From Chrysochromulina parva (lineage: Eukaryota > Haptophyta > Prymnesiales > Chrysochromulinaceae), in NCBI GenBank assembly GCA_002887195.1, contig PJAB01000914.1, positions 1-19,158 of the forward strand: a stretch of 19,158 nucleotides of DNA, in the 5' to 3' direction. A program made the translations under genes and the position numbers. Numbering within the stretch: position 1 is the first letter of the stretch; each line of letters starts with the position of its first letter. Below, piece by piece: positions 7,846-15,253 of this stretch. The notes below the pieces were generated by a model, which saw only the letters and a program-made list of their open reading frames with translations, had not been told where the DNA came from and did no database searches.

Positions 7846-9870
7846 ATGGCCTCTTCGATCCGGTTGGACACGACGACCGGCAAGTCGGCGACCGCGGTGA
7901 CTTGCAACGATTTATGGTTTTCGTACGAGGTCGCGCAGAATATTTCATCCACCGCCAAGCTCGACGTGGACGTTGCAGAGTATGGAAAGGCGCTACATAC
8001 ACCTCGCACGAGTGATGGTGGCCTTTCGGTCGACCAGCCGCGCAGGCAGCACGCCACCTCGTGGGCAAACCACGAGATCGTATACAAACTTCAGCTCAAG
8101 GGCATCAACATGGAGCTTCCGACGGGGTGCCGGTGTATGCTCGTCGGCGCCAACGGCGCGGGCAAGACCACGCTCATGTCTGTCATCGGCGGCAAGCACC
8201 TTTGCAAGGAGTCGGCGGTGCGTGTGCTCGGGCGCTCGGCCTTCGAGGACACGACGCTGTCGGCGGACCTCGCGCTGCTCACAGGCAACTGGACGCACAC
8301 CGTCGCCTTCGCAGGCCACAACGTGCCCTACCAGGCGATGGAGGTCTCGCAGCTCATCAGGTCCAACTCAGCCGGCGTCGACCCGGCACGCGTCGAGCGG
8401 CTCGTGACGCTGCTCGGGGTGGAGCGCTCGTGGAACCTGACCACCGTGTCAGACGGGCAGCGCCGGCGCGTGCAGATCCTGTGCAAGCTCATGAAGCCCT
8501 TCAAAATCCTGCTGCTCGACGAGATCACGACGGATCTCGATCTATTGGCAAGGCAGGACCTTCTCAACTTCCTGCGCGAGGAGTCGGAGGAGCGCGGCGT
8601 GTCGATCGTGTACTGCACGCACATCTTTGATGGTCTCGACGGATGGGCCTCGCACATCGCGTACATCGCCAAAGGCGAGATGATGTTCGCGCTGCCAGTC
8701 GAGGCGCTCGCCGATCGCATCGTGACGCCAGCGGCGCAGCGCGCGCGCGGCTGGGGCACGCTCTTCTGCGCCGTGCAGCGCTGGCTGCTCGAAGCGCGTC
8801 CGGACTTTGCGGCGCTGCTCACCGAGCCGCCCACGGGCGCAGCCTTCACGCCGCCTGCCGATGCCGCCGGCAAGCCACCCGCCGTCAAGGTGACGAACCT
8901 CACCTGGCGTTACAAGCCGGGCCAGCCTGCGCAGCTCGACAACCTGTCCTTCGAGGTGCCGCGCGGCGCGCGCTGCCTGCTCGTGGGCGCCAACGGAGCG
9001 GGCAAGACGACGTTGCTGCGGCTGCTTGGAGGCAAGTCGATGGTACCCGTCGACTCCGTCCAGTGCCTCGGATACAACGCCTTCCATGACATCGAGCTCA
9101 ACACGATGATCTCGATGCTCTCTGGAGACTGGACACGCCAAGTGGCGTGCGTGGGCAACGGCGTGCCCTTCCAGGCCGACTTTTCGATCGGATACATGGC
9201 CGAGGAGTTTGCGAAGGCGCTCATCCGCGACGGGCACTACACCGAGACGCTCGTGCGCGCGCGCCTCCACCGTCTCGTGACGCTTCTGGATATGGATCTG
9301 GAGTGGCGTCTGCACCAGGTGTCAGATGGGCAGCGTCGGCGTGCGCAGTTGCTGCTCAAGCTGCTCCGACCCTCGCAGCTGCTGCTCATGGACGAAGTCA
9401 CGACCGATCTCGACGTGGTCTCGCGCCAGGCGCTCCTGCAGTTCCTGCGCGAGGAGTGCGACGAGCGCGGCGCCACCGTCATCTACTCGACTCACATCCT
9501 CGACGGACTCGACGACTGGCCCTCGCACGTGCTGCACCTGATCAACGGCAAGGCCGTGTACAACGGACCGCTCGCGACGGCGCCCGGCGCCGCGCAGGGG
9601 CTCGGACCGAATGCGAGCGCGAGCGGTTCGGGCTCTCTTTTTGGGCTCGTCAAAGGCTGGCTACTCGCCGAGCGCGAGGGGGAGCGCCTCGCCGCGAAGG
9701 ACATGCACGTACCTTGTGAGACGACCCCGCCCACCCCAATGATAATCGACGCGCCCGCCGTGCCACCCACGCCGCCACCACCGGCCGCCGATGCAGACAA
9801 GGCGCCCGTGCGGGCTCCGGGCAAGTTTGACCGCTTTGGCAGTGGCTCGAGCAGCCAAAGAATGTACTGA
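7846..9870 (+). CDS. Soluble ABC protein with tandem CAF16-like ATPase domains
   Basis: 674 residues with two complete ABC ATPase domains and no membrane segment. Domain 1 (about 16-300): Walker A GANGAGKTT at 101-109 (Lys107), signature VSDGQRRR at 201-208, Walker B ILLLDE at 221-226, D-loop TTDLD at 228-232, H-loop His259. Domain 2 (about 347-575): Walker A at 381-389 (Lys387), signature at 492-499, Walker B LLLMDE at 512-517, His550. The VSDGQRRR signature in place of LSGGQ and the DE(I/V)TTDLD block are typical of yeast CAF16 (associated with the CCR4-NOT complex) and the related plant ABCI proteins, which are single-domain. All catalytic residues are present in both halves. Domain 1 carries an extra stretch of about 45 residues (30-77) absent from domain 2. 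The C-terminus is Pro-rich. A role in transcription or mRNA regulation is inferred from the family. Confidence 0.9.
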   Translation: MASSIRLDTTTGKSATAVTCNDLWFSYEVAQNISSTAKLDVDVAEYGKALHTPRTSDGGLSVDQPRRQHATSWANHEIVYKLQLKGINMELPTGCRCMLVGANGAGKTTLMSVIGGKHLCKESAVRVLGRSAFEDTTLSADLALLTGNWTHTVAFAGHNVPYQAMEVSQLIRSNSAGVDPARVERLVTLLGVERSWNLTTVSDGQRRRVQILCKLMKPFKILLLDEITTDLDLLARQDLLNFLREESEERGVSIVYCTHIFDGLDGWASHIAYIAKGEMMFALPVEALADRIVTPAAQRARGWGTLFCAVQRWLLEARPDFAALLTEPPTGAAFTPPADAAGKPPAVKVTNLTWRYKPGQPAQLDNLSFEVPRGARCLLVGANGAGKTTLLRLLGGKSMVPVDSVQCLGYNAFHDIELNTMISMLSGDWTRQVACVGNGVPFQADFSIGYMAEEFAKALIRDGHYTETLVRARLHRLVTLLDMDLEWRLHQVSDGQRRRAQLLLKLLRPSQLLLMDEVTTDLDVVSRQALLQFLREECDERGATVIYSTHILDGLDDWPSHVLHLINGKAVYNGPLATAPGAAQGLGPNASASGSGSLFGLVKGWLLAEREGERLAAKDMHVPCETTPPTPMIIDAPAVPPTPPPPAADADKAPVRAPGKFDRFGSGSSSQRMY

Positions 9871-10471
9871 GGTCTGAGCGCGCGTGCGTGAGACTGTGGC
9901 AATCGCGCCCGCCGACCGTGCGCAGGTTGGACGCACGTGCCTGACGTGATGGTGGATGAAAGGACGAGGAGAGTGCGGGAGCACCGCGCAGGCCCGCCGC
10001 CGAAGAGCGTACGATCTCGGCGGTGCATCTGTACACCAACAATGCCTGTGTCCTCGGTGTCGGTATGTCAAACGGAAGGAGAGGTACGGTAGGAAAGCTC
10101 GTGGAGGTCTTCAGTTGTCGATGCCAGTCGACAAATATGGCTGTCACCCGGGCGTCTCAGGAGTCGAGGGGGGGGGGTGCACCGCGCATGACCGCGACCC
10201 TCGTCCGCTGCTCCGCTCCGGGGTCGGGACTCCTCGGGTCTGCAGCGTGCACCTGGCACGCACCCTGGAGAGGCGAGAGCGGGTCTGTGAGTTCAGTACT
10301 TCTACAGGTTCTAAGTATGTTTGAGACGCTGGGGTGGTGGAGGGCGGGATTCTTCGGGCGGTTTCCGATCAAGTTTTGACGATTTCACGGCAACCCTCCA
10401 GGGCTCGGCTACTCCGTCGAGTACCCCTCCGTTCGCTATCATCGCCCTCGTGTTGAGCTGTCCTCGTTCAG
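9871..10471. other. Intergenic region, no gene recognised
   Basis: These 601 bases hold the 3' UTR of the ABC gene and the promoter of the peptidase gene. Short open frames occur in both directions, the longest about 120 codons, but none has recognisable sequence or composition like its neighbours. An uninterrupted run of ten G lies at 10168-10177. CGTTCGCTATC at 10430-10440 is repeated at 10482-10492, just inside the next coding region. Confidence 0.6.
10168..10177 (+). repeat. G10 homopolymer
   Basis: Ten consecutive G on the plus strand, in non-coding DNA. It may be length-variable or prone to sequencing error. Confidence 0.9.
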
Positions 10472-12154
10472 ATGCTGAACGCGTTCGCTATCGCCGCGCT
10501 GGCGCTGCCACAGGCGCTCGTCGCGCCCGAACCGGCGGTGACCGACATCCCATCGGGCTGGTCCGTCATTGGCGAGTCGCCTAAAGACGCCCGGATCGAG
10601 CTCACCTTTGCTGTGAAGCAGCGCAACTTGCAGTCCCTGCACGACACGCTCCTGTCTGTTTCGGACCCGAAAAGCCCGTCGTACGGCGAGCACCTTTCCA
10701 ACGAGGCCGTCCACGCGCTCATCAAGCCTTCCGACGAGGACATTGCCACCGTGCACTCCTTCATAAACACCGTTGCCGGTGTCGAGCCGCGCGCGGCGTC
10801 GCCCAACTCGGACTTCATCACGGCGGTTATGACCATTGGCCAGGCGGAGGCGCTCCTTGGTGCAAAGTATGAGGTGCTGCGCCACGGGCGCGCGGGTGTG
10901 CAGGTCCACCGGGCGAGCCGCAGTGGCTACAGGCTGCCCGAGTCTGTCGCCGCCGCCGTCGACTTTGTCTCTCCGACCGTGCACGTGCCGGGCGTGCGCA
11001 CGGCCAAGAAGGACCAGCTCTCACCGCTGGACGAGGTGGTAGAGTCGCCGAACGTCCCACAGCACAACGTGCCTGAGACGCTCCGCCAGCTCTACTCGAT
11101 CGGTTTCGCCACCGTGGGCAACGCGACGAGCAACAGGATGGCCGTCACCGCGTTTCTTGGTCAGATGTATAGCGAGGAGGCACTCAAAGAGTACTGGGCC
11201 GAGTACTGCTCGGAGCAGAAGCTCACGTGCGGCAAGGGCCTGCCGACGCTTGTGGGTGACGCGACCACGGGTACGCCGGGCGTCGAGTCCATGCTCGACA
11301 TTGAGACGATCACTGGCGTCGCTGGCAATGTTCACGCCGAGTTCTGGGGCTTCGCGGGCCGGAGCCCCGACAACCCGGAAAACGAGCCGTTCATGAAGTG
11401 GCTGACCCAGATGGCGTCGACCCCCGACGAGACCGTGCCTCTGATCTTCTCCACCTCGTACGGTGAGGACGAGGCCTCGTGGTCGTACGCAGCCGCCGAT
11501 CGTCTCAACGTGGAGTTCGCAAAGGCGGGCACTCGAGGTATCTCTCTGCTGTACGCCAGCGGCGACGAGGGCGCGAACTGCGAGAAGGGCAAGTACGTTC
11601 CGGAGACGCCCTCCTCGTCGCCGTACGTGACCGCCGTCGGCGGCACCGGCCCAACGACGGGCTACCCCAAGCCAGGGTTCGAGGAGGGTATCGGTCTTTC
11701 TTCGGGGGGCTTCTCAAACTACTGGCCCATGCCCGAGTGGCAGAGGGGCGCCGTGACCAAGTACCTTGCCACCGCGGAGCACCTCCCCGAGAAGTCGGTG
11801 GGCTACAACACGAGCGGGCGGGCATACCCCGACATCGCCGCGCAGGCCACCGGTTTCTGCGTCACGCCCTTTGGCTGTGGCGTGGCAGGTACATCATGCG
11901 CTTCCCCCACGGCGGCGGGCGTCTTCGCGCTACTCAACGATGTGAGGCTCTCCGCGGGCAAGCCGCCGCTCGGATTCCTCAATCCCTTCATCTACCAGTC
12001 CGCCGCGGCCTTCAATGATATTACCGTCGGCAACTCGGGCGGCGGCTGCGGCATCGGCATCGGCTGGCCCACTGCGAAGGCCTGGGATGCCGTCACGGGC
12101 GTGGGCACGCCAAACTTCGAGCTCCTCAAGGCGGCGGTCGTTCAGCTGCCGTGA
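10472..12154 (+). CDS. Sedolisin / tripeptidyl-peptidase I-like serine-carboxyl peptidase (S53)
   Basis: 560 residues, single exon. A signal peptide (MLNAFAIAALALPQALVA) precedes an S53 activation prodomain (about 20-175: PKSPSYGEHLSNEAV and IGQAEALLGAKYEV blocks). Then comes the catalytic domain: Glu272 and Asp276 (GVESMLDIET), oxyanion Asp365 in YASGDEGANC, and nucleophile Ser475 in GTSCASPTAAGV. The C-terminal calcium-binding region is also present (DITVGNSGGGC at 516-525; WDAVTGVGTPNF at 538-549). The set is complete, so an active, self-activating acid peptidase of the secretory or lysosomal route is expected, removing tripeptides (TPP1) or acting as an endopeptidase (fungal sedolisins). 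Family length for prepro-TPP1 is about 560, matching well. It stands alone, and its 3' end is convergent with the acyl-carrier gene. Confidence 0.93.
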   Translation: MLNAFAIAALALPQALVAPEPAVTDIPSGWSVIGESPKDARIELTFAVKQRNLQSLHDTLLSVSDPKSPSYGEHLSNEAVHALIKPSDEDIATVHSFINTVAGVEPRAASPNSDFITAVMTIGQAEALLGAKYEVLRHGRAGVQVHRASRSGYRLPESVAAAVDFVSPTVHVPGVRTAKKDQLSPLDEVVESPNVPQHNVPETLRQLYSIGFATVGNATSNRMAVTAFLGQMYSEEALKEYWAEYCSEQKLTCGKGLPTLVGDATTGTPGVESMLDIETITGVAGNVHAEFWGFAGRSPDNPENEPFMKWLTQMASTPDETVPLIFSTSYGEDEASWSYAAADRLNVEFAKAGTRGISLLYASGDEGANCEKGKYVPETPSSSPYVTAVGGTGPTTGYPKPGFEEGIGLSSGGFSNYWPMPEWQRGAVTKYLATAEHLPEKSVGYNTSGRAYPDIAAQATGFCVTPFGCGVAGTSCASPTAAGVFALLNDVRLSAGKPPLGFLNPFIYQSAAAFNDITVGNSGGGCGIGIGWPTAKAWDAVTGVGTPNFELLKAAVVQLP

Positions 12155-12748
12155 GCGTGGAACGCGCTTACAGCAATATTCGGTACACGGGGGCTCACAG
12201 GCTCGGACGCTCGCTCGGACTTGCGCACGCACACACCCAGCGTAACTCAAGCGTCAAGAAGGAATGGGGTGGAGGCTCGGTGAGTTTGTGTGTCACTGCG
12301 TGCCGCATGCAAGAGTATGTGGTTAAGTATGTGGAACGGAAAAGGCCTCCCCGGTATTTGGCCTGAGGTTGATTGTCACTCTAACCCCCGACCGGACCCT
12401 CACGATCTCACGAGCGTCCCTCAGGCCCTCAGGGGCCTCACCGTGTCGAACCACAAACCAGGACAGCAGCCCGAGCCGCAGTCGTCGTCGGCGCGGGGCC
12501 GGCACCCGCACCCGCATCGGCCCAATGTCGCGTCGTGTCCGGTCCGGCCATGGGTCCGGCGCGGGCGCCGGGTCCGCCCGGCCGCGGCGCCGCGGCCCCC
12601 GCAAGCAAGATCTCTGCCCCCGAGGCGGGCCAAGCCCAAGGCGGCCCCGCGCGCCGGCGGCGGCGCGGTTCCAGGTGCGCGAAATAAAGCGGAATCGAAT
12701 CCCGATTGAATGTTTCATAAAATTCATACGAACGCACAACACTCGAAA
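12155..12748. other. Convergent 3' region with GC palindromes
   Basis: These 594 bases lie between stop codons of a plus and a minus gene. I find no gene; the short frames are Pro/Arg/Gly-rich, as expected of random GC-rich DNA. The stretch 12480-12670 is extremely GC-rich. Inverted repeats: AGGCCC-TCAG-GGGCCT (12423-12438), CCGGCGC-GG-GCGCCGG (12556-12571) and an 18-base perfect palindrome (12580-12597). An AATAAA occurs at 12683-12688 on the plus strand, about 530 bases after the peptidase stop; whether it is used is unknown. Confidence 0.6.
12580..12597. repeat. 18-base perfect GC palindrome
   Basis: GGCCGCGGCGCCGCGGCC equals its own reverse complement. It is all G and C and contains several rare-cutter sites. 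It lies in the non-coding convergent region. Confidence 0.9.
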
Positions 12749-13267
12749 TCACGGCGCCGGCGCGGCGCCGGCAGCAGGCACGAAAATGGATAAGTGATCG
12801 GATTCGTGAGCTGGAGCAAGAGCGGCTCCATTCAGCGAGGGGAGCCTGGCACCGATGTCTTGCCTGCGAGCTGCTTCAAGTGCAAGAACCACATCATCGA
12901 ACGGCAGCTTGAGCAGCTCGAATGTTGTTAGCTCCGCTTCGAGCGTTTTAAAACACCAGCCCTTCAACGCGATGCCCATGGCCGATGTGAGGCCGAGTTC
13001 AAGGATGGTCGCCGACGGCGCCACGGCCGCGGCAGCGGCTATCTCCTCCTCAGTGCGCTCCAGCAGCGACGCAATCTTAGCGATCAGCTGGCCGCGCAGC
13101 ACTGCGAGCTCCGCGTTGTCGCTCAGATGGCGCTTCATATTGGACCCAAGGGTGGATGGTGCTCGCCGGCGCAAGGTGTGAATGAAATTTGTGAAACTCA
13201 TTTGTCTCCCCCCGTGTCGGGTGAGGATGATAAACTTACGTCGACAAAAATCTTGTTCGTTTAACAT
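12749..13267 (-). CDS. Stand-alone acyl-carrier-protein-like protein
   Basis: 172 residues from ATG 13267; Met23 (13201) gives 150 residues and a better targeting-like N-terminus (MSFTNFIHTLRRRAPSTL), so the start is uncertain. A GTAAGT at 13239-13234 on the minus strand also leaves room for a 5' intron. Residues about 56-132 fit a phosphopantetheine-attachment four-helix domain: leading helix LRGQLIAKIASLL, ILELGLTSAMGIALKGW (88-104) at the attachment site, then LEAELTTFELLKLP (109-122) and a final DVVLAL helix. Ser95 in GLTS aligns with the attachment Ser; the usual DSL motif is replaced by TSA. The pattern is closer to polyketide-synthase carrier domains than to type II fatty-acid ACP. The final AAGAAPAP is encoded by a GC palindrome. 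It could supply a trans-acting carrier to a polyketide or fatty-acid system. Moderate confidence in the fold, low in the pathway. Confidence 0.65.
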   Translation of the reverse strand: MLNEQDFCRRKFIILTRHGGRQMSFTNFIHTLRRRAPSTLGSNMKRHLSDNAELAVLRGQLIAKIASLLERTEEEIAAAAAVAPSATILELGLTSAMGIALKGWCFKTLEAELTTFELLKLPFDDVVLALEAARRQDIGARLPSLNGAALAPAHESDHLSIFVPAAGAAPAP

Positions 13268-13340
13268 TTGAAACCTTTTGACGAACCATTCGATCGACGA
13301 GGGCGGCGTCCCGGGGCTCGCTTATCGTCGTCACAGGCAG
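13268..13340. promoter_or_regulatory. Very short divergent 5' region
   Basis: Only 73 bases separate the ATG at 13267 (minus) from the first ATG at 13341 (plus). If the minus gene starts at 13201, the gap is 139 bases. Either way promoters and 5' UTRs of the two genes must overlap, or one gene has an upstream exon. A possible 3' splice site (CACAG) lies at 13332-13336. Confidence 0.35.
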
Positions 13341-13745
13341 ATGCTCGTCGACTACTTCGCAGAAGACTTCCGGCAAGAAAACCAACACTTGGCCGCCTTA
13401 CCCACTGCAGCGAGCCTCATTAGAATGGCGTCCAAGGAAAACATCGCTTCGATTCAGGACTTGTCGCCGCAGTACACCCTTCAGGAGAGTTTTCATATCC
13501 CATCATGCGAGATCCTTCTTCCGCCGGAAGCTGAATCGTCTAGCGCGCCACCGTCAGCGGCGTCCTCGCCCCTCGAGCATTCACGCCTGGCACGTCGATG
13601 GCTGAAGGGCATCTCCGACCGAGACGGCGAGACGCCTTCAATGCTAGACCTGCAGGTCTTAGTATCTTCATTAGCCGTGAACGCTCAAAGCTCACCCACG
13701 AGCATCGTACCCAGCGGGCCCGACTTCCCATACGTGCATGAATGA
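13341..13745 (+). CDS. Small hypothetical protein
   Basis: 134 residues from the first ATG. The frame is open back to a stop at 13269-13271, with a TTG (13278) as the only other candidate start, so an upstream exon is possible. The N-terminal 60 residues are predicted helical (MLVDYFAEDFRQENQHLAAL). The middle is Ser/Pro/Ala-rich and probably disordered (SSSAPPSAASSP). The end is Ser-rich with no membrane segment. Contains RRWLKGISDRDG and MLDLQVLVSSLAV. I recognise no family. Support for it being a gene is its frame length and a composition distinct from shadow frames. Confidence 0.4.
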   Translation: MLVDYFAEDFRQENQHLAALPTAASLIRMASKENIASIQDLSPQYTLQESFHIPSCEILLPPEAESSSAPPSAASSPLEHSRLARRWLKGISDRDGETPSMLDLQVLVSSLAVNAQSSPTSIVPSGPDFPYVHE

Positions 13746-14002
13746 TGCAGATGTACCTGTGTGTTAGCTCATGATTGTGTAATGTTGGGTGTGGTACTGC
13801 CGGGCCTTCCGCCCTCCGGCTTCCGACTTGTGCATGCACTGATGCACCGAGTGCCGACCGCGGCGCGGCAGTCTAGGATCTGAGTCAGTTGTGTTCAAAG
13901 TTGCATGTACCTTAGACCTTCTTCAGTCAATACCTGTCCTAGTCTCTAAAAAGCCAGCACTTGAGCCGCGCCGCCCACCGTAATGTCACTCGGGCGCAGA
14001 CG
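13746..14002. other. Convergent 3' region
   Basis: 257 bases between two stop codons on opposite strands; no gene seen. It has a ten-base palindrome GTGCATGCAC (13830-13839), followed by a second GATGCAC. A TGTAA lies at about 13778 on the plus strand, about 33 bases after the stop; a TGTAA-type polyadenylation signal is possible. Confidence 0.45.
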
Positions 14003-15093
14003 CTACGAGAGCACCTTCAGATTGGCGGCCGGCACCGCTACCCACACGCCGCGGTGCCGTTCCACGTCCGTGATCTTGCTTTCGAGCAGGACTGGGACTA
14101 GCCCGCCGAGCTGCTCCTGCCGCTTGTCTAAGGCACCCTGCTCCCCTGCCTTCGCGCCAACGGCTTTGATCACCCAAGCAGGTGGGTCCTTGCTCACGCG
14201 ACCTCTACGGCCATTGTACTGAGCGAGATTGACATCGAACGCATTCATCGTAATGCCAGATACGTCCTCGAGTCCCTTGAGTTGAACGACGCTCCCCTCC
14301 GAAAGTGGGTTGCGGCCGTGCGCTGCTGCTCGGAGGGCCGCCTGGCTTCCCTGCTTTGTGACCGGCGTCTTGATGGGCGCAGCCGCGATCGCAACCCGAG
14401 CCTCATAAACCTTCTCCGCCTGCCGATGGGAAAGAAGCCGATGGGAGCGCAAGCTTCGCGTGTGAGCGCATGGCGAGGGATGTATGGACCAAACAGAGCG
14501 CGCTACATGGCGACTCCAAGAACTTCGCGAGTTCGACACATTACCGCCTCTGAGTCCGCCTTGGCTTGCTCTTCGAGCTCCATAATTCGCATCACTCCCG
14601 ATTGCAACAAACTTTCTGGTAGATCAACGTCGATGCCTTCGTTGATGGCATCCTGAATGGTGGTTGCCCAATATTGACACAGTGTCGATTGTTTCTGCCG
14701 CTGATCCTGCAGGGTGCGGTGCGTCAAGCCCTCCTTTGCTCCACTTGCGAGCTTCGCTTTGCTCCGCTCGAAAGCTAATTTTGAATTCTGGATGGCCTCC
14801 TCCAAATTTCGCTTGCATTGACGCAACCGCTCACCAGCCATGACGGCTGCAGCGTCGATGCGAGGCACTTTGGGCGCCCCAAATGCCAGCACGGTTGTGG
14901 CCAACGACATCTCGCCTCGGGTCCCTAATTTCAGCGGTGGCTGCTCGTGCTTGCCGCGGCCTTTGGAAGTCTTTTCCGTTGCTGCTGCTTGAGAGGACTG
15001 GCGTCGCACAGGGGCAGCGATTTCGAAAGGATTCGATCTCGCTGCCGACCGTCCTTTTGCGCCACACGTGGGCCGTACGACCGCGGCCGCCAT
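14003..15093 (-). CDS. Two-exon protein: helical motif plus SH3-like C-terminal domain
   Basis: Exon 1 is 15093-14545 and exon 2 is 14419-14003, joined in phase 0 to give 321 residues. The join is seen directly: the coding helix ending AKADSEA stops at a GTAATG donor and resumes at a Pyr-rich/GGCAG acceptor as AEKVYEARV, continuing the same helix. Residues 1-60 are basic, Ser/Gly-rich and disordered. About 80-195 is a charged helical region containing one copy of the hairpin motif (IQDAINEGIDVDLPES..., 146-174). Residues 222-321 resemble a small SH3/KOW-like beta barrel (GSVVQLKGL, YNGRRGRV, WVAVPAANLKVL). No family assigned; the two modules suggest a protein-binding adaptor. It is divergent from the dioxygenase gene. 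Confidence 0.75.
14420..14544 (-). other. GT-AG spliceosomal intron
   Basis: 125 bases on the minus strand beginning GTAATG and ending CTTTCCCATCGGCAG, with a pyrimidine tract before the AG. Reading through it adds 13 codons, then TAG at about 14505, giving a 196-residue protein without the SH3-like domain. It is the only intron I can demonstrate in the window. Confidence 0.8.
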
Positions 15094-15253
15094 TGGCTGG
15101 GAAAGCGGAAGTTTTTAGATGGACTCGATCGATTTGGAAAGCCAACGTAATCTGCAAGGAAGCCAACGGACGCGGTGGATTTTTTTAAGTCGCCCTATCA
15201 CAGCATGTTTTTTCACAACGCACAACGAACGGTGCGTGGGTCCCTGAGATCGC
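15094..15253. promoter_or_regulatory. Divergent promoter region
   Basis: 160 bases between divergent ATGs. AAGCCAACG occurs twice (15139-15147 and 15160-15168), 21 bases apart, i.e. on the same DNA face, which would suit paired factor sites. T-runs lie at about 15180-15186 and 15210-15216. Confidence 0.4.

Noticed and set aside
8542..9315. 257-codon minus-strand frame
   Set aside because: Antisense to the ABC ATPase motifs, with the Arg/His/Val composition of a shadow frame.
9956..10379. Possible small genes in the 601-base spacer
   Set aside because: Two overlapping frames of about 120 codons lack hydrophobic pattern or motif and cross a G10 run.
10439..10984. 181-codon minus-strand frame
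   Set aside because: Antisense to the sedolisin signal peptide and prodomain; no recognisable motif.
12690..12706. tRNA T-arm-like AATCGAATCCCGATT
   Set aside because: It is a short inverted repeat; no acceptor, D or anticodon arms can be folded around it.
12290..12797. Pro/Arg-rich frames on both strands
   Set aside because: Composition matches random GC-rich DNA; no domain, and they overlap palindromes and a carrier-protein end.
13278..13340. TTG start for the small hypothetical protein
   Set aside because: TTG starts are not expected here; the first ATG is at 13341.
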